Assembly (NCBI GenBank): GCA_013396655.1
Contig: WBMV01000460.1
Span: 1,007 to 65,006 of the forward strand
Source of the DNA: Campylorhamphus procurvoides
Taxonomy: Eukaryota > Chordata > Aves > Passeriformes > Dendrocolaptidae
Direction: 5' to 3'
DNA: 64,000 nt
In this document: piece after piece, positions 12,436 to 26,500 of the stretch
How the letters are laid out: every line of letters begins with the position of its first letter
How positions within the stretch are numbered: the first letter of the stretch is position 1
Notes under the pieces: model-generated
Databases searched by the model: none
What the model was told of the DNA's origin: nothing
What the model saw: only the letters and a program-made list of their open reading frames with translations
Program-made: the position numbers and the translations under genes

Positions 12436-12615
12436 CCCACCTCCCCCTCCCTCATCTGTCCTTTCTGAACAGCCTGTGGCCATTGATGGCTGCACTCCAG
12501 TCACAGGGTTCATCTCACCAACTTCCAGTAATGGCAACTACGTCGTAGCTTTCTAGCAGCATGGAGGCTTCCAGCTCCTCCATATTTATCCTGTGGACAT
12601 CCATTTTAATTGTTA
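12436..12615 (-). mobile_element. CR1 LINE fragment, ORF2 endonuclease start
   Basis: On the minus strand it reads NMEELEASMLLESYDVVAIT, then DWSAAINGHRLFRKDR, the N-terminal endonuclease block of CR1 ORF2. It contains a stop. It abuts the LTR end at 12435, and the continuation expected to the left is absent beyond the LTR, so the piece was probably cut by insertion plus deletion. Confidence 0.85.
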
Positions 12616-14446
12616 GGATTTTTAACATGAAAATGTAATCTGTGCAGTTCTACTCTTTTGTATCCTGATTTTTGTCAGGTGTGCTGGGTCCTGAAGTGCA
12701 TCCGCTCTTTAAAATTAGAGGGTTCAGTTAACATGAAACTGAGAGTTTGTTGATTAATCTGAAATAGATTTGATCAAGAATTTATCAGTCTTTCTGAATA
12801 TTTCAGAAGAAGCAGTTAAATCTGTCAGGTGCCACAGACATGGTTCCCTCGAGTTTAAATCAAGAACAGTCCCAGTTGGCAAGGTCCTGACCCTGTCCCC
12901 AGACCCTATCCTATATTTATATATCTGTTTCCTGCTTTGCACTGACTGCATTTGAATGCAAAGTGAGTTAGAGGTAGTTGGAGAGAGAAACTGCAGAAAC
13001 CCAGCCTTAAATCAGTCTAAATCACTGTGGAACTCAGCCTTGGAAAGAGTTTGCTGTTGACAGCTGATTCTGTTGTCAAGCAAGGATAACATAGAAAAAT
13101 TTTTTTGTACAGTAATTAATTCCTCGTACTATATAATGGTATGTCCCTGATTTTATTATGATGATTTTGTATCAAAAAAGTATTGTAGGATTTTGGGGGG
13201 GAGGTTGGTATTTTGTGGTGTTGGGGATTAACGTCTGCTCTCTTTCTTGTCAGCCATCTGAGTTAAACTACAAAAAAGAATCACTTGCTTAGGTAATTTA
13301 TAGATTTTTTGTTGATATAAACCTCTCTTATTATGCACTGTCATTTTTGGTGACAGTGGTTCTCAGATTCCCATAGTGTTCTGTAGCTAGTATAGAATAA
13401 TGCAGATTAAGACCAGTAAAATTCTATATCACAGAACATTTGGTTTGCAGATTAGTAATTTGTCTTTGTTCAGTGTGATTCTTCACAGATGCATACACTC
13501 TTCTCTTTTGAAGGTACTAGGTGAAGAAGAACCTGCCTCATCTGTTTATTGTTTTCACTGGTTAATCATCTACTACTTAAGAGAAATGTAAAAAGAAAGG
13601 GGAGAAAAAAAGGCTGATTCACAATTTTAAATTCATTTTGCTTTGTCACCAGTCAATTGTATTGTAATTTCTGCTGTGTAAAATTCAGGAATCTGCAGCT
13701 CCCAGTCTGTGTTTCCTATGAAGGCACGTCATCCTTTCTTGTCTTTCTGATAAGTTTTCTTTATCAGGCATTTTCCTGGGTTCTTGAACCAGTTACATAT
13801 TCTACATGAATTTCCATTATTCCCCTTAAATGCCAAGGCCACAATCATAGGCACTTGTCTACTGTATATGTATTTCTCTACAATTCTAGTATCAAAAAGT
13901 TTCTTCTCAGATTTTAAATACAGTGGTTGTTTTAATGCATTCTACTGAAGATTATTTGACTTGTTTTTTCACTATGGTTCATTAAATACTTTTCAGAGTT
14001 TGCTTTCTAGATTAGACCCCTGCATTCTGTTGCCTCTTTGAAGTTTGACTTTGAATTTGAATGTATAAAGATTTTAGTGTAATTCAGTAGGCCAGAGTAA
14101 AAATGGTTTTGAATGATGACAAAATTATTTACAAGTTAAGAAAGGATTTGCTTCTGATTTTTCCGAGTTATTCCTAAGGTGACAAAACTCAGATAAGTGA
14201 TATATGTTTCTTCATATGTAAACAAAAGATATTTTGAATGTAAGTAAGATAAAAGGAATATAAAAATCCACTTATACTAATGCGTATACTAGTAGGGGGA
14301 AAAAACTTTTGGCTCATACCAAGATTGGTATTAGATAATTTTAAAATCTAAGTAGACATAGGGGACAAATTAGTGTGCTAATGTAAGTGACAAAATAATA
14401 ACATTAATGCACTAACCTTTTAATTGTATGTCTTAATTTTATTCAG
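12616..14446. other. Intronic sequence before coding exon 1
   Basis: AT-rich. A G-rich patch lies at about 13192-13228. No exon or repeat is recognised. The last bases form the acceptor of coding exon 1. Confidence 0.6.
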
Positions 14447-14571
14447 ACATCACAATGCAGACATCAGAGACTGGGGCGGATACAGGTTCGACGGTGACTT
14501 TACAGACATCTGTGGCTGGCCAGGCAGCAGTGCCCACACAGGTAGTACAGCAGGTACCAGTTCAGCAACAG
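14447..14571 (+). CDS. RFX3: RFX3 coding exon 1 (start codon; residues 1-39)
   Basis: The acceptor is ATTCAG at 14441-14446, followed by 8 nt of 5' UTR and the ATG at 14455. The donor is GTAGGT at 14572 and the exon ends on a complete codon. It encodes the N-terminus ([11 protein letters not shown]...) and the beginning of the Gln/Val-rich tract ([10 protein letters not shown]). The short 5' UTR piece shows that at least one non-coding exon lies upstream. Confidence 0.97.
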
Positions 14572-17500
14572 GTAGGTGGCTATTAGTTTTGGGAAGGTTA
14601 AAAAAAAATTCAGAAGGGTAGTTCTTTATAATATAGTGAAGAACTTGTTTTTGTACAAGGCTGCTAAATGAACTCTTGCTCTGCTTTTATCAGTTTTATT
14701 TTGCTGGAATTAAAATAACCAGAGGAAGGCAAGCTATTTTCAGGATCTGTTCCTTAACTAGAGAATCTGACAAGCTTCACTAGTACACATACATGATTCT
14801 AACTGTAGTTTGTTATGGAATTCAGGCAGTAGCTCATAGGAATTTACTATGTTACTGAATATTTACATTTTTTTTCTTTTAAATAATGGATGTTTCCGAT
14901 ATTATTGACTATATCATTTCTCCATCTATTTGGATGTCCAAGTAAGTGCAGTACAGATGTAAAAATGTAAAACATTGTCCTTTGTGTCTCTAGGCTTGAC
15001 TCCCCACAGATCTTTGCAGAGTGTTTGTTGTAGGACAATTGGTAATTCATGTGTGTATTTGCCGAGGAAGGAAGAAGACTTTTGTTGCAGCCAGCACAGT
15101 GCATTCTTCTCTTACAGGAGATGATCACTCCTATGCAGCATCTATGAGCTTTAGAAGGAGTGGTGGCAGAAGAAAATGGGAGCTAAAAAGGAAAAGTGTG
15201 AAGGTAGAAAGCAAGGACTCAGTGTGAAAGCCATGGTAGCTTGTCCAAGACTTTCCCAGAATACACAAAAATTAGCTGTCCTTGTAATGGGTATTGTGGG
15301 TGACATCCAATGATGTTTTTCATCAAAAACTGACTTCACAGTTTCAGAATCAATAGTACAAGAACTAGATGTAGTTTATTAAATAGTGCTATTTGTTTCT
15401 ATGCCAGTGGAGTACTTTTCTCTAAGTCAAATTCTTCAGCACTTGTTTAGTTCTAAAATTCCAGTGCATTTTCATGTATGTGTTCCAGAGTTTCATACAT
15501 TTCACTAATATTTTCTTCCTGATGCACGGACTCAGTTTCTAATGCCTCATAATCCCATTGCTATAGTATGATGCTTGAATTTAGCTAACCTTTGTAGGAG
15601 ATTTTGTCTGTATACCTTTTGTAAGGTTTGTGTAGTGCAAGACTTTTTTTTCTTTGTGAAATGCAGTCGGGATAATTTGTGTGATTTTCATTTTCTTTCA
15701 TGATAACAGATGTTTAATAGATGTAGTTTATATGACTTATTCCTGTATTTCAGTTTTTCATATGTAAGGCAGCAATATGGTAGAGCTATATGGTTGCTTG
15801 TTTTCAGCATATAGGATATAGGATATATGTACAATGGTCTAATATTACATACCGAACTTGTGAAGTACTGATCAATGTGAGGGATTGAAGATAGGTAACC
15901 AGTTAGTGGCACATAAGATACTTTTTAGTATTGCAGTTCTAATAGTTGTATTGATTGAACTGCAAGGACAAGTTCTATGCATTTTTGTCACAAAAAAATG
16001 AAAAATGAGCAAGACTTTGCTGTTTGTTAAATTTGCTTATGCAGAGTTTCTACCTTTTTGAAAACTTCTAGGACAGAGTTGGCTCCTTATTTGTTCACTG
16101 GAGCTGCCTGCTGTGAAGGGGCCTCAGGCCCAGCAATTAAAGTCTCTGGCGTTGGGAGTGTGACTGCCAGAGAGTCTTGTGAGTGGTCAGACTGGGAAGT
16201 TTCCTCAACATATTTTCCCACATAAATAATGCATTAATCTTTGTCACCAATTGTCTATATGTTTCCTGAAGTTATTCCAGTTGTCCTTTAATAATGTAAT
16301 ACTTGTGTCAGAGCACAGAAGTCCAGGAGCAGATTGGTTTTGTCCTTCTTCAATTATACCTTAATAAGAACACCAAACAGAATTTTTTCGTTGTACTGCC
16401 TCAGTGTGTAAAACTGTCCCTGATGAACTTTACATACATCTCCTTTAGTACTGCTATTTCTGAGTGTTCCCTTGCATTAAATACACCATCATTATATTGG
16501 ATTATTTTTCCCTGTGGAGATATTAAATGATATTTTTCCTGTTGACTCTTAACACTGATTGTATCCTCAACATAATATTTCAGAAAGAAAAGCTAAAGGG
16601 TTGAAGATGCAACAAGAAGGTTGGGAAATGCGGTACAGACAGTATTACAGTGATTAAAACATATATGTATGAGAGATTTGTATATATAGAGAGAGAGTTA
16701 GATTATGGGGGACAATGAGTGGTGAGGAGAAAAAAAAAAGTGATAATATGAATATGGTGTGTCAGCAGGAAATGTGATAAAGAACATAGATATGATAGGT
16801 AATTTCAACTGTAAGGTTGCACGTGTGATTTGTCCTGAGAAATTATCCGTGTATAGGTTGCATTTGCCTAAAGTTAATATTGTCTCTGTGTACATAAAGA
16901 GACAAAATTAGGTAGGAGTTGGTCAGTTTGCTTAAAGACAATATGGAGAAAGAGTGTTATTTTAATAAAGCCATTCTTCTGATGGCAGAGGGAGGGCTTT
17001 TTATTTCTGCACATTTAAAGTTACTGATGTTGAAAGCTGGAGAGAAGGTTTTAGATGCATACTTTGTAAGATACAGTGTAATTTTTTCTAAGGTTTGTAA
17101 GGGACATGCTTAATAGTATGACCTGTATCCAAATTATGTGGGAATATTGACATTTAGATTATATTATGTTGTGAATATAAATTGCTAAAAACAATGAGAC
17201 TCTTCTAGGATTTTGTTAAAGGATACTGTAACATGACTGTCCAGGTATAGGCAACAGTTGGTGTAAGCTGAAACTTCTGTATTATCGTTTGCAGTAATTT
17301 ATTAGTAATTCCTAGTGAATAATGCAATTTGGATGAACTTGGTTTTAATTAATATTAAAACAGTATGTAGCATTTTGTTTTTCCCAGGGAGGTCTTTGTT
17401 TCCCATGTTTCTATTCCTGTATGTACACTGTGTTTAAATGACATCTCCTGAATGCATTAATTTGGGGTTGTTTTCAGGGCATCAGTGTTTCCTTTATGCC

Positions 17501-20500
17501 CAGAAAATATACATCTTTTTCAAAATGAAAGATTTTTTCCCTGCATAAGAGCAAGCTGAATAAGTGGAAGAGTAGACTCAGAGCCTTTTCCTTTCTGCTG
17601 CGTTTATACTGAAGCAGCTTGTCTTTTGAGCAAGCAGCAGAAGAGTAACGTTTAAAACAAATCCCTAATTTCCATATAGCTGGTATTAATATGGCGCTCA
17701 GAAAAGTCTGCTGTGATGCTCCAAAAATAGGACCAAAGAGGTACCATTAATGAACACCTGGATTTTTCCTCTTCTAAAAGAGGCACCAGTGGCAGCTGGT
17801 TTTATGCAACACAGCAGCAGTTACTGCTGAGATGGGATAGAGAGGAATGGTAAACAAAAAAACAACAACAGTAAGACCAAAAATGTGGGAGTGTAACTCA
17901 ATTCCATTCAAATAGCCCGAGGAATTGTCTTAGTCTTGTTTCCTCAAATACAGGGATTTTTCGTTAATGTATCATTGCTTTTACAACAGGCGGTCTTCCG
18001 CACAGTCCAGTAAAGCTTCTAAGGATTCCAAATTAAACTCACTTTGTAAATTATGCCATGCAATATGGAAGGACTGGAGAAACATAACTAAAAATAGTAA
18101 TATAAGCTGTTTTATAAAAGTATATCCATGCATCAGAAGTTGGGCAAAGCATTTCTTCATAGTCACATACATACACGGTGGCCATTGCATTTGCAAAGCA
18201 TTGTATCACTAACTAGAGATGCAGATCTCTGCTAATCAAAATTGCTCTTAATGCAAAATTATGTTTAGCATATGAAAAGCATAATCATGAACCAACATTA
18301 TCCATTATATAAATATGAATGTGCTTAGAATACTGCAGAATGTGCTATTTGTATGTTACTTGCCCATAGTAATCTGTACTAATGAAGGACAAAAATTATT
18401 TTTATCTTCAAGGACAGAAAATGTTGCAGAACCAAGCTGTTTGCATAGACATGGTAGATAATTTTGTGTACTTTTTAAAATGGGATTTAAAAATACTTAT
18501 ATATATTTTGCTTCATTGTTTTACTATTTGCTTAGTACATAAGCATTTTTTTCTTAGAAACCAAAGTTTGCACTTATATTTTGTTTTATGCTTCAATGTT
18601 ATTTCTGCTTTTCAGGATGCTTTTATGCACTTCATTTTTGATGACAAACTTTCATAGATAATATAACTTAGTCCCTCACTTGTTACTCTGAGGGAGTATA
18701 TATAAGAATATACTTAATTTTGCTTTATATAAAAATTGGTCAAAAATTTGAAATAAAGCAGTGAAAATTTTAATTTTAATGGGTTTTTCTATTTTGTTTT
18801 ATGGTAAGTTGAATTTTTGTTGTTGTTACTCCAAATCAGAAGATAAGCACATTTTGGAATTTTTCAGTTTGCTGTCCAATAGACACTGAGCTTTAATGCA
18901 CTGTATACAGTTTATTCCTGCCAGTATCATCTCGTTTCTGTGGTAAAGGTCTTGTACCATGCTGAATCTGATGTTTTTGAAATGGTAGGAGCTTGTATCC
19001 AAGAATAATGGGAGAATGTAATACCTTGTATAGAAGGGGAATGTGACCTCTGTGTTTTGATGCTGTGTTTGTACATAATGTGGAGTTCCATTTTATCAGT
19101 GTACAGGTTCTGTCTCATTGCTATTACTGGACGAAGCATCTAATGTTCCATCATGCTAGTATGCATTCTAAACTTCAGCTTTTTTTTCTTTTTTCAGAAT
19201 TTGGGTTTCAATGTCAGCCTAAGGGAAGGTTTCTGTGAAAATCTAGTTTTAGTTTTCACAGAGTCAATATTATAAAACTAGAGGGAAAATGTGCTTATTT
19301 ACAGAACACTGTAAAATACAGCAGAGGCAAATGTATTGGGCTAGGATATTCTCAAGGAGCTCTTGAAGGTGATTTATCAAATGCATGAAACCCAGACTGA
19401 TCGGGGGTTATGGTGTTTGCAGTCCTTAGAACCAACTGGATTAGAATGAAGTTGCCTTATAATAATAAATTTGAGAAAAATTACAGTCACTTAATGTTAA
19501 ATCTACTTACTAAATAAGTGCATTGTCACTTTCTGAGTTTGATTCCATGGGTAAAATTTGTCAATCTCTGAAGTCTCTTAAGTCCTTCTGCATATTTTAG
19601 ATTCTAGACTGTTCTTAGACTGAAATATGGCTTCTCTGAATGATGGCAGGTGTAAAATACGGAATTCTTTGTCTTTACTGAGGCAGAAGACAAAAAATTA
19701 AGACTGGAGAGGAAATTTGCCTAACCTGAAGCTTTTCAACATAGTACATGAATCAAAGGAATTGTTGTGTGATTGTTCCCAGCAATGTAGGTGAAGATGT
19801 TCCATGCCTTACTGTCTCTTGTAGTTTAGCTCATTGATGGAAAGCCACATTTTGTTGGAGACTGTTATAGCTAATGATATTCCAGGAAAGGGGTTGCTCA
19901 AACTAGGGAGTTTGGTACATAATTTTACATTGGGTCAAAGCACTACTGGGAAAAAAACTTGCATTTTAACTGTAATTTAACTCTATAAACGAGAGCTAAA
20001 AGATCTTCATGTGAACCTTTATTTCTAAACTTACTGCAATACATTTGAGCTGTGATTTTAAGGCTTGTTCTATTTAGGACTGAAACAGAGTTAAGAAAAA
20101 GCATATATGTGACCAAATTATACTTTCTTCAGTAGTAAATGTAATTCTTCAGCTTACTGCAAAGCATAGTTACGCTTCATTTCATCCTTATGCTCTCCAA
20201 TTAGTTATGTCTTTGGCACTGAAGATAATATATGCTCCATGAATGTGCATCTTCAATGCTAGGGCTCCATTCATCAAACTTACAACACAAATAATTGTGT
20301 AGGAATAGTAACCTTCTTTGCTACTGCTATGATATACCTTTAGTAGTTATGAGAACAGAGATATCCCATATTGTTTAGAAGCCATTAGGTGCACTGAAAC
20401 ATTGTTTCTTCTTTATGATATCCCAAACTTCTGGTTTTCTCTTTTTCAGGTACAGCAAGTGCAGACTGTGCAACAGGTACAGCATGTCTACCCCGCCCAG

Positions 20501-23500
20501 GTTCAGTATGTGGAGGGAAGTGACACAGTCTACACTAATGGAGCTATGTAAGTTGGCAAATGTTCTAAATCTGAGTGTTTATTAAAATGTGAGTTAAATA
20601 CATATTTTCAGTTAGATTCTATCAACTACTGTATATTGAGTTGGAAAGAAAAATTATTCAGTCACAGTTCTCCTAGTGTCAGAGTAGGTTTTTGAATTCA
20701 CAGTTCGTTTTTATTAAGGTAGAAGTTTTGTGTAAACAGAACTCTTGTGATTGTTTAGAAATTACCTGTACAGCATGGTGTTGTTTGAAAAACTATCTAG
20801 TTCGTGGGTAAGTTCTGTCCAAAAGATGTACTGTATAACTTCTGTCTTCAGGACAGAAGGCAGTGCCTTATGCCTTCCTGGCTGCTATCCTGGTGGCAAA
20901 TGATAGAAAGGTGCAGCAGCTGTAGTTATTACCTACAGAACGTAGTAATGTAAATTCATTCCTGTGTTTCATAAAATGAGATCAGTATTTTATTCCAAAG
21001 TAATGAGAAGAAGCTGAGGAAGGAGAGTAACAATCTCATTTTGCTGCTTCTTTACCCTCTCTTCTGCACATGATTGTGCATTTCCTAGTTCCCTGAACAT
21101 GCTTTTCCATCATCAAGTTTCTTTCTCCAATACACAAGCTTAGAAAGATAGAAAAAAATTATCTAGTTTTGATGTGACCTCTGGATGTTACCTTGTCGAA
21201 TCTCTGACTTGGAGCAGCACGAGCTTTGAAGTTGGCTCAAACTTCAAGGTAGGATTGTGTTGCTTGGGAAGATGGTTCTCTGCCTCATTTTTTTCATTTA
21301 CCATTTTTGCTGTCTAACTGCCTTTAAAAAAAGTACAGTTTAGAAAGCTTTTTTTACTGTCTCAAGGCAGTTTCTTGTTGATGGTAACCCAAAAGTGGTC
21401 CAAAAGCAATATTGTTTGGATCAGAGACTAAAGATGTTAACACTGACAGCATTCTTTGGTCATTTCTATTAGCACATTTCAGCAAATTAATTTTTCATGT
21501 ACTGTCTTGTCTGTCTTCTCACTTGTAAATTCAAAACAATGTATTTTAAATATACATTATACATCCATATTGAACTGGTTTTGTCTGGCATAGAGTAGTT
21601 TTCTTCATAGTGCATAATATGGGGCTATATTTCAGACTTGGGCTACAAACAGCATTGATACTATCTACTGTGAAGAAAGTACTCTACCCCAGCCAAAACC
21701 AGCATGCCCATACAGCAGCACTCTGTGGCATCATAACTTCATTGTGACCATGACAGTCTACTGTTAGCCTCCCAAAGAGGTCATTCTTAAATAACCTTTT
21801 TCTCAAACTTCTCTTTTCATTTATCACTTTAAAATTCTTCTGTGTGCTGTTGGCACCTTTGGCAGTGTATAAGAAATGTACTGCATTACTCATTACAGTC
21901 CTAGGGAAAAATAGAAGCAGATGTGACTGACTGCTTTGTACGAATCTTTAGGTTTCCATTATTTATTATGTTTCTAGATCTGAATCTCTTTGTCAGTTTC
22001 TGCAAAATCAGTAAAGGGAGTATAAAAGAAGAAAGCTCTTCTTAGCATGTGAGCCTAATCTAGATTGTCTTTCTCTCCTACAGAAGATTTTACCCATGTT
22101 GTGATTGGCAGCGTAGGAAAGTCAATTTGTTCAATACTTTTAAGAATATTAGCCTTTATAAAGATTGTATTTTCATTGATAGAGAATGGGCTCAGTCTGT
22201 GTTTCTACTCAGACTTTTAAAGACTATATATTGTGAAGCACATTTCCCATATGCTTTTATATTCCAGATTTTGTGTTCTCTTCTTATACGTTTGATACAT
22301 TTTATGACTGTGATAAATCAAAATCTTAAGTCTGACTCAAAATCAGGTATAGGATGCTTCCATAATCTATCAAGTGACAGTACTGCTCCAACAATGGAAT
22401 AAGAAGTCTGCAACCCCTAGTTAGGGTGAAGACATTAATTCAGTGTACAGACATCTCTGGAATAAATGTTACAGAGTGTCTGTACTCTGCCCATCTGGAG
22501 TGCTGTGTCCCCTTCTGGAGTCCTCAGCATATGAAAGACTTGGAGCTGCTGTAGCAGGTCCAGAGGAGGCCACAAGGATGACCATAGGTCTGGAGCATCT
22601 CTCCTATGAAGACAGGCTGAGAGACCTCATTGTGACCTTTCAGTACTTAATGGGGGCTTACAAAAAGAAGGGAGAGGTACCTTTTTATATGGGCAGATAG
22701 TAGTAGGGCAAGGGGGAACAGTTTCAAATGAAAAGAGGAGAGATCCAGATTAGATTAGATCAAGTATTAGGAAGAAATTCGTTGCTCAGAGGATGCTGAG
22801 GCACCGGAACAGATTGTTCAGAGAAGCTGTGATGCCCCATCCCCAGAACTGTTCGAGGCTGGGTTGGATGGCTCTTTGAGCAACCTGTTCTAGTGCGTGT
22901 CCCTGCCTATGGTGGTGGGGATGTACTAGATGATCTTTAAGGTCTCTTCTAATCCAGACTGTTCTATGATTCTACAAAAGAATTATTGTTTCTTTTAAAA
23001 TAAAGTATTTGAAAACTAGCATTGATTTAAATCCATATAAAATAACAACAAAGAATACGGTTAGACTATGTATGAGAGAAAAGTTACTGGGTTCTTTTCA
23101 TTATAAAAGTAAGACTTTTTTCAGGTTTCACCGTCTTTGTCAAATGTAACTGTTGTATTCTTGTAACATAATTCTTCCCACGCATTTTGTATTATGATTT
23201 GTCTACACTTGAAAGTTATTTGGGTTTATTATAATTGAAAGCAATATGATAATACAAGGGGTGTAACCCACAACTTGTCACATACGTTGTATGATATGAG
23301 AATATTTGAACTATGTTATCTACATGTCTCTCTAGTTAACAGCAGTTTTGCTTGTCAAGCATGTCACTCTATCATGAAACAAAAATGCATTGCTGTTGTG
23401 ATGACATCTACAGGCTTACCTGGCTGTTTAGAATATATTAAGACTACTATAGCTGCACATGTATTAAGAAGTCAGTTGGTTCCACATAATGGACATGAAC

Positions 23501-26500
23501 TTTCTTCCTACATAAATTGTAATGTATTAAATCAAATGTAGCCATTTATGTGGTAATTCAGATGTGACAAAGAGGGTTTTAATTGCTGGGATTGTCCAAG
23601 AATTGCTATTGCAATTGCACCCAAACCTCGTTCTTTACCAATTTGTTATACAACAATTTGTGTGGTTTATATTGGCAAAACATACTGTGTATGCAAAATT
23701 ACACTTATTGAAATATGAACTATCAAAAAAATTATTAGTATTAGTATTAATATAGTTAAAAATTTTGTTTTCCTCGTACTTAATAGTATCTATCCCTTTT
23801 TCTCTAGCATTACTCCTTACCCTTTTATTGCCTTTCTCCTTACTAAGGTGAATGGCTTCTGTCTGAGAAAGACTTACAGTGAGTCACAGCAACTTACCAC
23901 TGCCACAGGTGTTATGTCTGGACAAGTGTAATGGATGGTGGGAGTGTCTCTATTCACCCTGTGTCCACTTGCAGCTATTTTTAATGTGTTTTAGCCAGCC
24001 TACACCTTACTCTTTCTTCACTGGTTTCCATGTCCATATTACATATGAATGTGCATTATATATTTTACATATGCTGGATATATCTTGTATACTGTTATGC
24101 CGGCTCATGATCCTCTTTCCTACATTTTTAATCTAAGGTCATGCATTGTTTATTCTATACAGCATAGCTATTTGCTATTACTCTCTATTAAACAGAACAA
24201 TGCATCACTATTTTAATTATAGGTTTTATAGTATACAATCTTAGGAAGCTAAGTTAAAATGGAAGCAGATTAAGTAACATTTATCTGATTGTTTCACTGT
24301 TTGCTACTAGGACAAAGCTCTAGGCTAGCACAGGCAAGTGTAGACAAAGGAAGCCTGACAAGCCCAATTCTTGAGATCTTGCAGATTTAGTGCAAGCCCT
24401 GTGATACGTTTCTAACAGCAGCAATGCCATATTTCAACTATAGGTCTGCAGTACTTCATCAGAATTTTAGTAATCTGTAATTAAGATTTCCTTTTCTGTC
24501 CAACTTACAAGTCTTGACAATAAAATTTATACAATTGCTCTTCTGTTTTCATTTACTCTGTTCCCTGGTTTATAAGGTTTTCTGTAGTTGTGCATTGTGT
24601 ATGTCTTTATTGTTTTACTTCCATGTGGAAAACAATCTTGGACTCAGTGTTGAAGATTTCAGTTCTTTTTTATGGCTAATAAATGCCTATCAGTAACATA
24701 TTTACTTTGTTTCTTTATATGCAATATTGCAGCTCTGTTTCAGCTAAATTTTATGATGCTTTTTCTGACATACTTTAAATTGCCCATTTACAGAAAATGT
24801 GTATACAGGCCAACCATTCATTATTACAAAGGACATCACTTATTTTGAGTTTTTGTTCTCGGGTTATAGGTGCATTAATTGCCCTTTCATAGCAAAAGTT
24901 TTCATATTTGTTTTTAGCAGTTTTGCTTGATAAAAAGGGATTGGTGAAAGAAAATAATGACTTACTGTCTTATCAGTTCTTCCATCTCTGTCTTAGATGA
25001 ACTGGGGAGACTTTTGTGGAATAAGCTTACTGTTTCATGGAAATTTGATTTGTTGTTAAAAAGCTGGGCATCAATATTCTGGTTACAGGAGTAAGTTTCT
25101 TTGAGGGAAGGAGGTTGTATGAGACAGGATTGGACAGATGATTTAGCCCTCTCCATTATCATTTGACTGCTGTATCAGCTTCTGTTGTGACAGTGTCAGA
25201 TATGTGGCACTTCCCTTTCTTCCCATTGCTTAGGATATGTCACCTCCAGAGTGCACCATTACATTAGCTGTGCCTTCCTTCAGTATTAGGCAAAGGATTC
25301 TGTTCTCTCTAGTTTCTGTGAGTTAGTTTAAGGACTACAGGATTATCCTGAAAACTTAAAGAAGTTTGAGGGTATTGGTCTGGCATGAAAGAATGTCTTG
25401 GCTTTTGTGCATGGAGTTTTTCTAACATGTTGTTATGTTTCTAACCATAGCATTACCATGAGCATTAGCTACTCTACGTATACATAACTGTGTCTTGAAA
25501 TATTTATTTTCATCCAGTGTTTGTTGTATGTCTAGTCCAGGAAATAATACTTTAGTTAATTAAGTGCCATAAAAGACTCACTTTCATTACAGAGATGACA
25601 GTGAAAAAAATCCTTGAATGCCTACCTGCTAAACTGTGTAAGTAAGCCATACCAAAACCCACAGGAGTAATTCTGAGGCTATTAGTTACTAAGGAAGATA
25701 ATTATTATGTTACTTGCTTATTTGAATTAGAATTGCAGAAAAACAAAATAGAAGAGTGGTTCTCTTATTTGAATTAAGGTGCTGTTCTTGTACAGATACT
25801 GTGGGATACTGATATTTCAAGTTACAGTGTAAAAGGTGTGTGTCTTTGTGGTGGGTTGACCTCGGCTGGACGCTGGGTGCCCACCAAGCTGCTCTATCTC
25901 ATCTTCCCAGCTGGACAGGGGAGAGACAGTAAGATGGAAAATGACTTGTAGATTGAGATGAGGCAATTTTCTGAAGCCAGAGTGAGAGTTTGCACACACA
26001 CAAGTGAAGAGGGAAATAACAAGCCTTATTCTCTACTTCCCATCAGCAGGCAGCGTCTGGCCACTTCCCGGGATGCAGGGCTTCAGCACACATAGAGTTT
26101 GTCAGCAGGCCGATGTTGTAAGCAGTGAATGCTCCCCCTTCCTCCTTCTTTCCTTAGCTTTTATATTTGAGCTGACACCATTTGGTATGGAATATCCCTT
26201 TGGTTAGTCTGGGTCAGCTGGCCTGGCTGTATCTCCTTCCAGCAACTTGCCCTTGATTGATGGGGAATGTTGGGAGACAGCACTGATGCTGTGTCAGCAC
26301 TGTTAAGAGCCAAAACACTGGTATGTTATCAATACCTTTCTAGCTAACAATCCAAAGCACAGCCATGTGAGGGCTGCTATGGGGAAATGAACTCTATCTC
26401 AGTCAGACCCAATACAGTCTTCAAGTAAAAAGTACATTTTAGCCAAGACTTGAATTTTCCAAAATGGTTCCTGCAGCTTGTGATAAGAATTTTCTAGTTA

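Noticed and set aside
11911..12436. Open frames of 122-123 codons on both strands
   Set aside because: They overlap on opposite strands within an LTR, with no protein family signature.
22443..22700. 85-codon + strand frame
   Set aside because: It reads through a 5'-truncated CR1 3' end and is not an independent gene.
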